From NCBI RefSeq assembly GCF_004011695.2, contig NC_082407.1, positions 372,001-436,000 on the forward strand: a stretch of 64,000 bases of DNA. The letters run 5' to 3'. The position numbers and the translations under genes are program-made. The stretch is from Ascochyta rabiei. Its lineage: Eukaryota > Ascomycota > Dothideomycetes > Pleosporales > Didymellaceae. The notes under the pieces were generated by a model. It was not told the DNA's origin, searched no databases, and saw nothing but the letters and a program-made list of their open reading frames with translations. Shown here one piece after another: positions 45,910-57,245 of the stretch; within the stretch, counting starts at the first letter, position 1, and each line of letters starts with the position of its first letter.

Positions 45910-46407
45910 ATGATGAGCAGGCGCAGTAGAAGTTTGCGCTCGCGCCACGGCAGAGCGGACTCATCGTCGCTGCTTCAAGCCTTGCGCTCGGGCGATTCGC
46001 TCGAAGAGTGCACAGGGCTGCTACTACCGGAGACCAGCAAACATGAGCCGCTAAAACGTCCTTTCCTGAGACAACACACCATTGACACCATTCAGAGATG
46101 GCGCTAGGCCGGTCTAAATATGCTGTACGAAGATGCTCTGCTATCAAACCCTTGCCATGACTTCACACTAAACAAGGGCATTCGGGTGCCACTCTCTTGT
46201 GCAGATGTACAACGCTTTCTTAGAGACCGTAGCAAGCCTACCGATGATGCGCAAGCCAAAAGAAGAGTAGTTGACACAACTCGCGTGCCCAAGAACCAGC
46301 CAAGATATATGGTAGCCACACTTAACAAGAAAATGCACCCGCTTAGGAAGGTCCTTCTGTACCAGGGTGCTCGTCCAGTGTCAAAGTCGCTTCACAATTG
46401 CAACTAA
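45910..46407 (+). pseudogene. Unknown basic protein, one in-frame TAG
   Basis: One frame spans 166 codons, from ATG 45,910 (MMSRRSRSLRSRHGR) to TAA 46,407, broken only by TAG at 46,105-46,107. The first part (65 codons) ends HTIDTIQRWR. After the stop it continues AGLNMLYEDALLSNPCHDFT, VPLSCADVQRFLRD and a basic tail. CAG to TAG would explain the stop. No domain recognised. A GT just after the end (about 46,409) might be a donor leading to the frame at 46,588-46,826 (IDKVIPYSVAIIPVVVDATH). Confidence 0.4.
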
Positions 46408-47356
46408 TGTAAGAACAACCCCGGGTATGCATAGCGCGACTTGTTCCTCACCACTGCTTACAACTAAAAAGTGAATACCTGCAGACCAATTAAACGCCCT
46501 CTACATACATATTTCGATCTACCTTATCGCATATCAGCCTGCGTTTCAGTGGCTATCGCGTTTCCGGATCGCTCTCTAGGAATTGACTATTGCAGATCGA
46601 CAAGGTCATTCCATATAGCGTGGCTATCATCCCCGTTGTTGTCGACGCCACGCACGGTAGATGGAGAGTTCGCCCCAGAATGAAGAGTTTTCGCTCAACA
46701 CGTTTTCTTGACCAGGGCCCTGGTAAACAATCCTTCCTAGGCACCTCCCTCAACACTTTTAAGCGAAGATACCAGATGCGGAAGCTGGGGAAAATATTGA
46801 ATGTGGAAGCACAAAAGAAGGGCTGATTACTATGGTACGCCCGCCGTAAGTGGCCTTGGCGAGCGATGAACAATGGCGCAAGGCTTCTGATCTCAAATTA
46901 GATGGATTCCATAAAAAGCGTGGTGGAACTTCCTGGTCAGTCTGCGGTTAGCGCAAAGCAAACTTGTAATCGTCTTTAAATACCTCGCGGCTTATTTGCA
47001 GATGCGCCTGGTGCTACTTTTGTTTCCAGCACCTGTACGCACAATATCGCTCTCTTGAATGTTGAATGTTCTTGTGCGTAACTCGCGAACCCTCCTTCTG
47101 GGATGCACTAACAACCTTGCACTCTTTGACATGTGGTTAAGGGTGTGCCTACGCTATTGAATATTGTATCAACAACCCTCGTATGCACCTCAACATAGAT
47201 CCTATAAGACCCATTGTGATTTTAGGACGAAAAGTTTAAAGCCGTTGCCCCCAAAAGAATAGAGCCCGTGCCTTACTGTGGAAGCCTGACTGAGGCCCGA
47301 GATCGTCTCGCACAAGAAAGATTACGTGTCGTGTGCATTCTTCTATTGAACTGAAT
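46408..47356. other. Ambiguous stretch, no firm gene
   Basis: Both strands have moderate open frames at 46,553-46,873 (plus IDKVIPYSVA..., minus 106 codons). The plus frame is preceded by TTGCAG, a plausible acceptor, but neither has a motif. 46,880-47,356 shows nothing. Confidence 0.3.
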
Positions 47357-48007
47357 TTATTGAGAATAGGTAGCTACCTCTTCTGCTTCTGGCGCTTCAC
47401 TAGGCTTCCCTCGACAGACACGAGGTGCTTCTTTGCAGGAGAGCTGCTCAAGTATAAGCGCGAGTAGTAGGGCACCAAGGTACAATATAGAAGACGAACT
47501 TTTTGCAGCTCTACAATGATTAGCCTTGATTAGAGTCATATCAAAGTTCAGCCCTCTCGGTCTGTTCAGCCGGTGGACTGACAAAACACTCTTGCTGGCC
47601 GCGCCCGCAGCCGTTTCTTCCAAACGGACGCCTGCTTTTTCAAATTCCTGGCTTTGCATCTCGACCTCATCTTCCCCATTCTTCTCGTCGTCGTCTTGGT
47701 TGTCTTCATTGTCGTCATCATCGTCATCGTTGTTGTCAAGGCCCCATCCCTCTATTAAGGCCACAGCGTCCATATATCTATTATGGCTCCAAAAGCGCCT
47801 TGGCCCTTTCTATGCCTAACTGCTAGCATCTTGCAAAATACGAGTAGAAGACACTCTTTTTTGCGAGTCAAGCGAGTCGATGAATCTAGGGTCGACGTTG
47901 TGTTCTGCGGTAAAGACGGCAAGACCACCGTAGGCCACTCTGGCTTCGAAAGACGCGAGCTCCTGAACAAAAACGTCTTGGATCTGCTGATGCGCAATTT
48001 TATTCAT
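47357..48007 (-). pseudogene. Unknown acidic protein, two in-frame TAGs
   Basis: A single frame from ATG 48,007 (MNKIAHQQIQDVFVQELASF) to the stop at 47,357, 216 codons, broken only by two TAGs seven codons or fewer apart near 47,815-47,820. Between them and a second ATG at 47,773 comes KGPRRFWSHNRY. Then an acidic run (DNNDDDDDDNEDNQDDDEK), a middle region and a hydrophobic LYLGALLLALILEQL segment. The break sits at CAG-like positions. The Asp run lies over a GTC/ATC triplet repeat. Not recognised. Confidence 0.4.
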
Positions 48008-48071
48008 ATTCGGCCGGTACCTTCTGGCGCTTGTAGAATGTTAGATGACGTGGGCATAGTCTCTCTTGTAT

Positions 48072-48135
48072 GCCCGCGCGTGTGTGCGTGTATGTGTGTG
48101 TGTCTGTGTGTGAAGGTGTAGGTGTAGGTGTAAAT
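48072..48135. repeat. GT-rich microsatellite
   Basis: Imperfect GTGTGTGCGTGTATGTGTGT followed by three GGTGTA units. It lies just upstream of the acidic ORF on its promoter side. Confidence 0.8.
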
Positions 48136-48756
48136 AGGTAGAAGCAAAAAGATGAGAATAAACATCCCGAACCACAATTGAGCATGAAGACCAGTAACTT
48201 CCTGAGCTGCAACATGGTGTGTTGACAAATCTTAACACGCAGAAACTCAAATTTGCCACGGTGCGCCGCTTTGAGGTTACGGGAGAATATGCATGGTGTG
48301 AGTTTTTCGTGGAGTTCTGCAGATAGCCTAGAGACGCAAAACGCGGCCTGTCTTGGTGCGCGACGACGACGACAACGGGCGCACGTAGCGGCTAGAATCC
48401 GCGCACCACTTGACTACACTCGCTCGCGTACAGAACCGCCCGCCGAGTCTTGTGAGCAAATCCGTCTGACAATTTCCACCTACTTACTCCAGATAGATGT
48501 GCCATGCCATGTAAAGCCCTTCGAAACTGTAGGCATCTTTTAAAAAATTCACTTGTGACTCCAGAGCCCGTCGCTATAGACCAAGAAAGCAGCAATGGAC
48601 TCAATGTTTGTGAACAGATGACCTGGGGAAACGCACAGACGCAAGAATAGAATCATTGCCGCGGACTGGAAACATTTAAGCCTGCAAATATAGAGTCTAG
48701 AGCTGACATCAAGAGCAAGGAGAGGAGCAATGCACTGAATATGTCGAGGCTATAGC
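48136..48756. other. Intergenic, no firm gene
   Basis: A 96-codon plus frame (48,253-48,543) has a basic, low-quality composition and no motif. Otherwise nothing is seen. Confidence 0.35.
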
Positions 48757-50411
48757 TCAGGCCTGGGAAGGGTAGCGAAAGTTGCCTTCCCGCACGCGGC
48801 CTGAACGACGAGGTGGGTTCTCGGGTTCCGTGTTCGCCATCGAGGCAGGTCGGTGACGGGTCTGCACAGTACGGTTGGAATTGCGGTTGTTATAATGGCC
48901 CCTAGGCTCAGACAAGGCATTAGGCGGTATGTGATCTGAGGCGTCTTGGTACGGGTTGTTGTACTGCGGAGGTGGCAGTTTGGGCTGATTGTCAAAAGGG
49001 GAGAAAACCTCAGACCCCAGGTCTTCGTCGCTCTGTTGCCACACAGAAGTCTTGCTTCGAGTCTTCTTGGGCGACTGAACGGGCAGTGGGATGGTGCTCA
49101 GCGCCTGCTTGATACTCTGAAGTCGTCCTCCTACAGCAAACTCCTAGATGTTGCGGAGGCGGTCCCTAATGCGGCGCAGCTCTGGATTGTCGCCTTCTAT
49201 CACGTTCGAAGTGAGCCCTGCCATACCTATCTCTGTCATGTGGTAGCGAGGACCTGAGCTGGTCTGCTCTCGCCAGTGCAGGAACAGGTGAGTAGTTTGA
49301 GTGTTGCATGTTACCGACCAGTGGCATGTATGTGTTTCTGAGAATACGATTTTGCTGTGCGTGAATAGTCTGTGGAGGTACTCGCAGATGGCAGCACCAT
49401 CACGAGCGCTCTGATGCTTTGCAACCATCAGACCTTGGCCGGTACTGGTTTTGAACTGGGCTGTGAGGAAGGGAACCAAAGTTTCGAGCAGAACTGGTGG
49501 CAATCCAGGCGTCTGCAGCAGCTTAGCCTCCTCTTCCTCAGTGAAAGGGCAGGCTGGGAAGAATGGCGACAGTCTTGCAGTTCCACGGCGAAGGTATCCA
49601 TTGCAGGCGTCTGTAATCGGCGCGGTAAGTGCGAGTATTGAGCCCTTGTGGTCTCTGGTGACGTACTCGGGGTTCAGCCTGGTTCCTTGTTCCCACCAAG
49701 TGAACTTTTCGCCATTCTTCTGTATAGCACTGCGGAACATTAGATTGGGGCAGAGGATGCTTATAACGGTGGGCTCAGTCCGTATGGCCTGTAGTACTCT
49801 AGCATTGTTCATAATATTCCCGGCTGATGGGGAGCCATTGTCCTGACGTGGGGTGTCGCGGATGCGCAGGACATGTGCGCGTAGCTCTGGAGGGGGAGCT
49901 TGCTGCGAATCAATTACTACGCCAAAGATCCTCAACTCTTCTAGGTTGTCGAATATCTCCTGATCCCCGGTGGTCGCGCTCATGGTGTTTGTTATGATGA
50001 TGGGCTGCTTGCCTGGGTTTGTCTGCTGCGTGTGTGCGCGAAGGTTGTACTCGGTGAGCGGCAGGAGTGGAGAAGAGCCCCTGTGGAGTGGAAGTGGTGA
50101 GTAGAGGTCTTGCAGGCCAGGCAACGTCGCATAACAGGAGGGTTTCTTCTTAGGATCTTCATGCTTTAGACGTGATATCCAACAGCTAATTGATGAGTCC
50201 AGACTGGCTTACCTTTCGAGGCCTTGCGTGGTGCAGGTTGTCTTCTGGTCTTGTTGTTGACTCTTGTGACGCGCTTCTTGATATAGTTTTCGACCTTGGG
50301 TACGCGGTCTTTGACCTTCTTTTTGGCTTTAGTAACGTCCTTCTTGGCGTTGTCGTCGACGTTGCGGTCGACCTCGTGGCTGGCGACAGATATACGCCCA
50401 GATGACTCCAT
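48757..50411 (-). pseudogene. DUF7924-like protein with premature TAG
   Basis: Exon 1 is 50,411-50,213 (MESSGRISVASHEVDRNVDD, then Lys-rich). The intron is 50,212-50,157 (56 bp, GTAAGC...GAAG) and exon 2 runs from 50,156. Splicing keeps the frame (ASK-DPKKKPSCYATLPGLQD). The protein ends at TAG 49,146-49,144 after 403 residues, but the frame goes on for 128 codons to 48,757 (EFAVGGRLQSIKQALSTIPL and a Pro/Arg-rich tail). The C-terminal half (VPFLTAQFKT, HQSARDGAAICEYLHRLF, HLFLHWRE, MTEIGMAG, RIRDRLRNI) resembles the fungal DUF7924 family, thought to have a restriction-nuclease-like fold, and family members continue past RNI. The TAG therefore looks like truncation. Function of the family is unknown. 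Confidence 0.6.
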
Positions 50412-51781
50412 GGTGGGGCCGTGAGAGAAGCGTCTGCCGAGCTGCAGGCGGTGAAGGTTGCTTGTTAAATATAAGGGTGAGTAGCGGCTTTGAAGAGCAA
50501 GGCAGTTGAGAATAAAGGCATCGGCTCAGGGGAATTCGAATTGTTCTTAACAACGCCGCGCGGCGCACACAAAACTTGCTAGTAAGCGCAGACAAAAAGT
50601 TTTCTTGGGCGTGATTGTATTTAGAGCTGCGGCGTTGCAGCTGGATAGGTGGACGGTGTGTGGTTTGCGAATGGCGAGTGGTTGCTGCCTAGTGCGCGGC
50701 GTCAACAACAGCTACTTTCACCTCAACCTCCTCACCCCGTCTATCTCTTGCCAAACTGCGCCTGCATACACGTTCGGCTACTGGCGATATGTGCGGCTCG
50801 GGGCGTGGTGTATGCAACATGAGCGGGCTGTTAAATCACGCAGTGAAATGTAAGATTGATGGTGGTCAGTCAGACAGTAAAAACGCGCCGCTGTTGACTT
50901 AGACAATCTAGCCTGATCCGGCAATCCAGATTAACGAAACCACCTTCTTCCAATACAGGCATTGCAAGATCATCAGTCCCTGAAATTATTCGAATCTGTG
51001 AGCAGTTGAGGTACCGACATCTCCTCGGACAAAGCAATGGTGGAGGATGGTGGATGAAGAACAGTCTGCATTCATCAAACGACGGCCCTAGCTCTACTTG
51101 CCAGAGTCGAGGCATGGATGGAGTGGATGAAACGTGTACCGGCCGTATAGAGAAGGACTCAGATCCTCTCTTGGAACGCCTGCACGAAACTCGTGCGCCC
51201 GCCCCGTAGCTTCATCTCCGCGCACGTGACGAGAGTTACAATGCAAACGCCGCACGCTGCACGCTGCACGCTGCACTCGCTCATCTATCCATCCATCGGA
51301 CGAGCAATACAACCGCGTTCGACTCTAAAGTCGCGACGGCATCCGCCTGAAAACTACATCTCGTCACTTCACCAGCCACACTCTCATACTAGACTTATGC
51401 GCGTTTGAGGCAGCTTACGCCCCGCACAGGCTTGATTTCGGTCATTCTCGGTAACACGACTCCTACGCAAGTTGGATATGAAGGCTGTGTTTGTCAGGAA
51501 ACGCACGGGCTGTGGTCAGGAGAGCAAACATGTACATACTCGCACATCTATTGAGTAAGGTGCAGAGCCCAAAGGTCGAGTTCAGGCGGCTTGCAGACTA
51601 GAAATACAAGGTTCTGCGTCACAGTTCGACGTTCCAAGGCAAGATCTTGGATTGTGGGGATAGAAGAGCACCGCAAATGCTGAGAAGGGTGGCATCTCCA
51701 CATGATATACGAGCGCGCCTTCCTCAGGTAGGAGATTTGACTGCAGATTGCGGTCGCGACCTTTACGTGCCCAAGCTGCAT
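50412..51781. other. Intergenic, no gene seen
   Basis: About 1.37 kb of normal composition between the DUF7924-like start and the GH127 3' end. Contains a small tandem GCACGCTGCACGCTGCAC run near 51,250-51,275 and a CATCTATCCATCCATCG run. Open frames here overlap on opposite strands without motifs. Confidence 0.5.
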
Positions 51782-54112
51782 TCAAAGCGCGAGGTCCTGC
51801 TCTGCATCACCTGCCGCCTTGACAATACCATCCCTCTCACCGCCCGTAAGGATACCAGCCGCGACAAACTCGTTGGCAGTCAAAGTCACAGTCTGCACGA
51901 ACTCTGTATGCGTAGCAAACGGCGCCTGGTCCTAGACAATGTTAAGGAAAGTTGGGCCGTCGGTGCCCGGGGAGGTTATGTTGGCGACGGGGACATCATA
52001 TCTGGGCAGACCATTATTGCGCTTTCGGTTGGGCACGCCTGTATCGATGCTGCCGAAGAGCACGGTTGGCTCGACGCGGCGGAAGTATGAAGACACCGGC
52101 TGTGCGTCGCTGACGTAGTATGGCCGCACTGTCAGGCTGTCGTTGGAAGTCGATACAGCACTGTATACTGGATCGCCGTTCAGAGTCTCATTTGTCAGTT
52201 TGATGGCAGCGTGCTGATAGTCGCTGTCTAGCTTCAAGTGCTGGTACAGTGACAGCTGCCAGTAGCCTTCATTACCTGGCTTGCCCACGGTTTGCAAAAG
52301 CACTGGCCCCCACTTGAGCGCTTGCGTGTCCGGGCGATCAAGCGCACGCTCAACCTGGATGCTAAAAGGCATCCGCACGGTGATGACATCGCCGGTCTTC
52401 CAAGTCCGATTCAGGGACAGGTACGTGCTGGGACTCACACCCTCAGTGCTTTGTGCCTCGCTGTTGATGGTCACTTAGAAGCCTTTGCGGATCCAACCCG
52501 GCACCCGCAGCTTAATATCAAGTGGGCCTTCTCCAGTTATGGTGATTTTGGACTCGTCTTTGCGTAGGAAGGCTGTCTCCTGCTGGACAACAAAACCCTT
52601 CTCAGACTAATTCAAAGTCGACGGTATGTACAGATTGACCTAAAGTGACGATGCATCCGCAGAGCGTAGGAAGACTGTCTCCTGATACTTGGTGTGACTC
52701 TCTATGCCAGTTCCGCTGCAGCAGGTCCCAGTGTTATCATACTCGCGCTCAGAGCCTGGGGAGAGGGGCTGGAAGTAGGTCAATTGAGGGTCAGAGGTAT
52801 CATCGGTGTCGGCTCGCGAGCCTGTAATTATGTTAAACAGGCTGTGCTCATAGTGGTCCATGTATGTGGCGTTCTGTTCGTAGAGGAACAAGTTCCTTGC
52901 AAGCTTGAGGGTGTTGTAGGTCGTGCAGGTCTCTGCGCTGTCGTCGGCAATGGCGTTTGCAATATTGTCCCGATTCTGGAATAATTCAGGATTGGGCTTC
53001 GCACCAGGGTAATTACCGCCTATACCGCCGCTGGCAAACTCGCGGTGTGGCACTATCCAGCTGAAGAAACTCTTCGCCGCAGTAAGATACTCGCCTGCTC
53101 CGCCATACTCGTAAACTTGGAGGTAACTGAGAAACTGCGGGACGTGTGTGTTGGCATGCAGGCGCTCGGCACAACGCCGACCTGGCTTGTTCTGCGGAGT
53201 CACGACTAGTATGTCCTGGTCCGCAACAGCCGCACCAAATAAAGATTCGCGGTTGTCGAAAGCCTTGGCTGTTTCTAGGTGCTTCTTATCGCCCGTCAAG
53301 CCGTAGATCTCTGAGAACACCTCGTTAGCACCTCTAAACTCGCCAGCGATGTATGTATCCCACATGTAGTTAAGATCGCTACGTGTGAGGTTCCCCTGAT
53401 ACCCAGGTTGGTTCTTATTACTAATTGTCAGCGCGAGATGTGCCCAGTCCGCCATCTTCAACACCACTTAAAGGGCTTAAGTATTGTTGGTGTTATAATA
53501 TGCATCCAAAAGTCCACAAATGATTTTGTGCTGCGTGTACCATGGCGCCTACGTGTTGGTGGTGAGATTGCTTCCGTAGACTGCAAAACGCGGGGGTCCA
53601 AATCGGAGCACGGTATCCTCAGGAAGAGCACCTAAATAGCCTGGGTGAGTTGTTCGCTGATTCGCGGTATACGCTTCTTGACACGCGGCCAATTCTGCTA
53701 CAATCCAGTCCAGCTTGCTCTTAAAGATCGTCTCGCCTTGATCGACATAGGCTTGGGATAGCGCGCTCATATAATGCCCAGTCCAGTGACCACTTAGCAG
53801 CCCACCATCTTCCCACCCACCAGGCGGATCGAGGGAGCTGGAGTTGGCCCGCCCTGCTACTTGGTTGAAAAGAACCAAAAACCGCTGTTTGTCATACGTC
53901 CTCACAAAGTTCTTCACTCGGTCGCGCTTCTCTTGCATCAAACCTTTGCCAAGTCGTACTTGCTCAAGCCGAAAGGGTCGCACTGGCGCGGTGGCGCCTG
54001 GACCTACGTCGCTGGGGATGTTGGCCAAGGCTGGATCGCCTTCTGAAGTGGCATGGGTCGCAGCAGGCGTGACAACGACAATCAAAGCTAGAGCACGCAG
54101 GAGTTGAAACAT
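51782..54112 (-). pseudogene. Secreted GH127-type (DUF1680) glycoside hydrolase, seven in-frame stops
   Basis: A single frame of 776 codons with no frameshift, from ATG 54,112 to TGA at 51,784. The start gives a signal peptide (MFQLLRALALIVVVTPAATH, then A); a longer start exists at 54,172. The family hydrolyses beta-L-arabinofuranosides outside the cell. Visible motifs: GGWEDGGLLSGHWTGHYMSA, APWYTQHKI, GEFRGANEVFSEIYGLTGD, HANTHVPQF, ETCTTYNTLKLAR (Glu and Cys near codons 394 and 396) and CCSGTGIESHTKYQET (Cys pair near 464-465); known enzymes bind zinc and use a Cys nucleophile at these positions. A C-terminal beta-sandwich follows (LDIKLRVPGW, TYLSLNRTW). Stops: TAG 53,549; TAA 53,477; TAA 53,468; TAG 52,640; TAG 52,607; TAA 52,475; TAG 51,932. 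Several fall where Trp or Gln is expected. It is dead, though sequence between stops is well kept. Confidence 0.88.
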
Positions 54113-54358
54113 GATGGGCATAGTCCTACCTGAATGTCTGAAGAAGGTCTGTAGCTCAGGGCAGCTGTACAAAAGATCCGAGAGGCTCCCATGCCTCTAT
54201 CCTCTTCAAGTATTGCCAACGTTACAGGGATGATAGAACGTCACATGACACGTGCGATACGCGTTGTAACGCTCATATCGAGCGGCTGTTGTGGGTACGA
54301 CTCTTCTTCTTGTATAGGAAGCTCGCTAGTTGTACCTTGTTTCCACGAATGGAAAAGC
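54113..54358. promoter_or_regulatory. Likely promoter region of the GH127 gene
   Basis: Lies directly upstream of the GH127 start on the minus strand. No TATA box or known operator was identified with confidence. Included because it is the only room for the promoter before the next minus-strand frame. Confidence 0.3.
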
Positions 54359-54694
54359 TCACCGTAAGTCGTATCGATTGTAGGTCAGGATCCAATCTGA
54401 GCCGTCGGAAGTCGAGAAAGATAGTGCAGGATTGATTGCCAGCCGGATGCCGGAGGAAATGACGAGGGTGGGGTGCGGGGTCGCAGTCGTCTCTACTTGG
54501 AGATTCTTATCTTCATTTATTCTGATCTTGTGCGTATGCTGCGTCGACCAAACTGGTATCCCAAGTTCCATTCGCCTTGCGCACCATGATCGATGCAAGT
54601 CCACCTGACGAACCGTTATATCGCGCAACTGCTGTTCTCCAGATGGCGTGCGTTCATCTTGGCGTGTGGCTTGATGTGGAATCTTGCGGCTGGC
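54359..54694 (-). pseudogene. Unknown ORF fragment
   Basis: A minus frame of about 110 codons ending at 54,359: GEQQLRDITVRQVDLHR, MELGIPVWSTQHTHKIRINE, TATPHPTLVISSGIRLAINP, WILTYNRYDLR. It has the alternating pattern of a beta-rich protein. An upstream TAG near 54,697 interrupts the frame. No start with a family match. It may be the 3' end of a lost gene in the same direction as GH127. Confidence 0.35.
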
Positions 54695-54699
54695 AGAGA

Positions 54700-55950
54700 G
54701 ACGCTAGGTAATCGATTAGCAGCCAATCACGTGCGATTGCGCTGCTTCGACCCCGCTGCCTTATCTTCTGCGAAGGCGACCTTCACACTGGCACGACTGG
54801 GTATTACTACCACCGCCAACACAGCATCGCAATCAAACCCTATCTCTGACTTGCTCGGGCGCCTAAAGTCGGTCCGGTGCCGTCAGTGGGGTGGTGCGTG
54901 AGCCTGCACGGGTCTGTGGACATGGGCGGGGGCGGCAGTGATGGTTGGCCTTGTTGCATTCTGAAAGTGATTCTCACAACACTATGCGCGGCGTTACAGC
55001 GAGACACCGAGTAACTAGGAAGCCGTGACAGTGTGGCAGACAAAGGCAGGTAGCACGGATATGTGTGCGATATCGTGGCTGTGTTCGTTTTGCTGTTGGC
55101 CTTCCTGGTGTTGAGCTGCTTTGCATCTGACTCCGTCTGGAGCTTGTACCACGACGATCTTCTTTTATTTACCTAGAGCCCTTTACAAGCTTTTCTTGGC
55201 ATGCTCACTACATGTGCCAAGCCGCGTCTGTGCAATAGTAGTAAGCGCGATGAAGCATCACAAGGAGGAACACGTTTGATAGATGCTTCGCCGGGTATAT
55301 TAACACCAACATGCTGGGGAGTTCGACGACATCTGCTCACGAGCCCTCAGCTCTGGTTAGTTCATCGTCCAAGGTCCAGGGCCTAAAGTCATTGTTCTAG
55401 TCCTGAGTAGTGTTGTGGGAGCGCCGTCTTGCATATACGATGGCCGATCTAAGACCCTGCTCGCTCGAGCTCGTCGAGCTGATCTAACGCTGTTTGCTAC
55501 CACTTCTGTCCCACATCTGATGCGATTCAGATCCTCCTGGTCTGGTACAAGACTCTTCAATTCCTGTTCGCTCCTCACTGTCAGTGCGAATGACGTTCTT
55601 CGGTCTTAGCCTGATGGAGACGAAGAAGTCTTCACCACTCTCTTTGTAATGATTTCTCTTTTAGCGCGTACGATGAACCGTTGCATTTTCATCTATGCTG
55701 TTTTCCGCCGTTTATGGTGATGGAAGTTTTGTTTAAAACGTGAGGCCAACAACGGCTCTGTCAACGGCCCAAGCTTCACAGGGAGTGGTTCTGCGCACTA
55801 ATTTCACTAAATAGTGGGTTTCCACACACGGAACGAGGCGTTCGAGCCGTGTCGCAATGTCTACCCAGGGCACAGTTCTTTTCGTATTCGGAATGTGTCC
55901 AGGAACACGTGCGAGGACAGCACTCGAGCGTCAAGCACGCTACTACGGGA
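54700..55950. other. Intergenic, no gene seen
   Basis: Normal composition up to about 56,000. Overlapping short frames on both strands, none with a motif. Confidence 0.45.
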
Positions 55951-55964
55951 ATACCATGTCCGTG

Positions 55965-55998
55965 CGCGCAACGCCCGGAGTCGCGCAACGCCCGACTT
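55965..55998 (+). repeat. Tandem 17-bp blocks at the left end of element E
   Basis: CGCGCAACGCCCGGAGT followed directly by CGCGCAACGCCCGACTT, 14 of 17 identical. Same arrangement as in the TIRs of pogo copies A-C and D, with different sequence. Confidence 0.75.
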
Positions 55999-57240
55999 AT
56001 CTAAACTACGCCATACTTTAACGCGTTATATCTTAACAACTATAGCACCTATTAATAAAGCGCTTACAGCAATTAATGCGCTAGAACTAGGTAAAAAACT
56101 TATATATTAGCATTTTGCTGACAAGTTTAGCGTTAATTGCTTAACTCTGTCCTGCTAACACTAACGCGTATAGGCGTTACAGGAGACTAAGGATATTAAT
56201 TAATAACAGCTTAACCTAGAATAAAAGAGAGAGCTAATAAAGTATATAGATGTGCTTACTAAGCGTTGTTTACTACCTATATAAGATATAATACAGAATT
56301 TTGCTTTATCTATAGCCTAAAATCTAGTCTCTAATAGCTAGGTTACTTACTTTCTCTATAACTATAATAACAAGCTTACCTTATAATAGACTAATGCTAT
56401 AGATACTACCTATTACTTTACTAACTTATACACTAAATATAAGCTCTACTTTAACCTTCTATAGTAGAAGATTACTAAATACTCTGTTAAGAGCTGCTAC
56501 ACATACAATATAGATAAGAAGGGCTTTATAATAGGAGTAGTAGGTAGATTAAAATAGGTGTTTAGTAAGCGCAGATAGGATAAGGAGGAGGTTAAAGCAA
56601 CGCTTTAAGATAGTAATAGAGAGTGGATTTTAGTGCTAGTATGTACCTATGCTAATAGAAGTGCGTTACTACTAGGCCTTATCTATCTAGGCAAGGGAAA
56701 GGTAGTATAATTAAGCTAGGTTAAGAGTATAGAGCTAGGAAAGCACTTATTCTACTTTATTACAACCCCTACTAGCTGGACTAATAATAATATTAGCCTT
56801 ACCTTCCTTAAGCAAGTGTTTAATTGCTATACTAAGCAGAAAGCACAGAAATCCTATTAGCTTTTAATATTAGATAGCTACAAATTACACCTAACACTTA
56901 ATTTTATTAGGTACTATAATAATAATTAGATTCTAATATGTATCCTTCTCCCTTACTTAACTTAAATAACTTAGCTACTAGATGTAGTTAACTTTAAGCC
57001 TCTATCTACAGCATATAAGAAGGAGCTTGCTTAGTTTACTAGAGATAGCTATAGAAAGGTCCCTGTAAAGAAGGGTAACTTCTTTAATCTATTCTAGGCT
57101 GCCTAGGTGTCTACCTTTACAGAAAAGCTAATACTTAAAGGCTTTAAAGCTACTAGTATCTTACCCCTTAACCCTAACAAAGTCCTTACTAGGTTTGCTA
57201 ACAACGTAGCTAATGTAAAGAGTGTACAAAGCAATCACAA
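55995..57240 (+). pseudogene. Pogo-type transposase relic of element E
   Basis: One plus-strand frame from about 55,996 (LSKLRHTLTRYIL) to 57,240, broken by TAA and TAG. The N-terminal helix-turn-helix region reads ALTAINALELGKKLIY. The middle has GFIIGVVGRLK. The DDE domain reads LDSYKLHLTLNFI, ILICILLPYLTxITxLLDVV and NFKPLSTAYKKELA, matching the family pattern LDGHxSH, LPPHxTHxxQPLDV and FxPLxxAY. The final part has LLPLNPNKVL-like GFKATSILPLNPNKVL, a common C-terminal motif of fungal pogo transposases. Confidence 0.8.
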
Positions 57241-57245
57241 GAAAG

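Larger units (their letters stand above)
55954..57245 (+). mobile_element. Pogo-type DNA transposon E, right end missing or unrecognised
   Basis: Left end near 55,954 (CCATGTCCGTGCGCGC) with two 17-bp tandem blocks, then a decayed transposase frame. It marks the border from island to RIP-type composition, but its first 45 bp are GC-rich and unaltered. No matching inverted right end was found up to 57,900. Confidence 0.55.

Noticed and set aside
46553..46873. 106-codon minus-strand ORF
   Set aside because: No motif and fully overlapped by a plus frame preceded by an acceptor-like TTGCAG. Neither could be decided, so not called as a gene.
47526..47819. 97-codon plus-strand Ser-rich ORF
   Set aside because: Shadow of the GTC/ATC repeat encoding the Asp run on the minus strand.
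51647..52090. 147-codon plus-strand ORF
   Set aside because: Antisense shadow of the GH127 C-terminal region, which has clear family motifs.
54593..55043. Overlapping ORFs on both strands
   Set aside because: No coding signal that favours either strand, apart from the fragment ending at 54,359.
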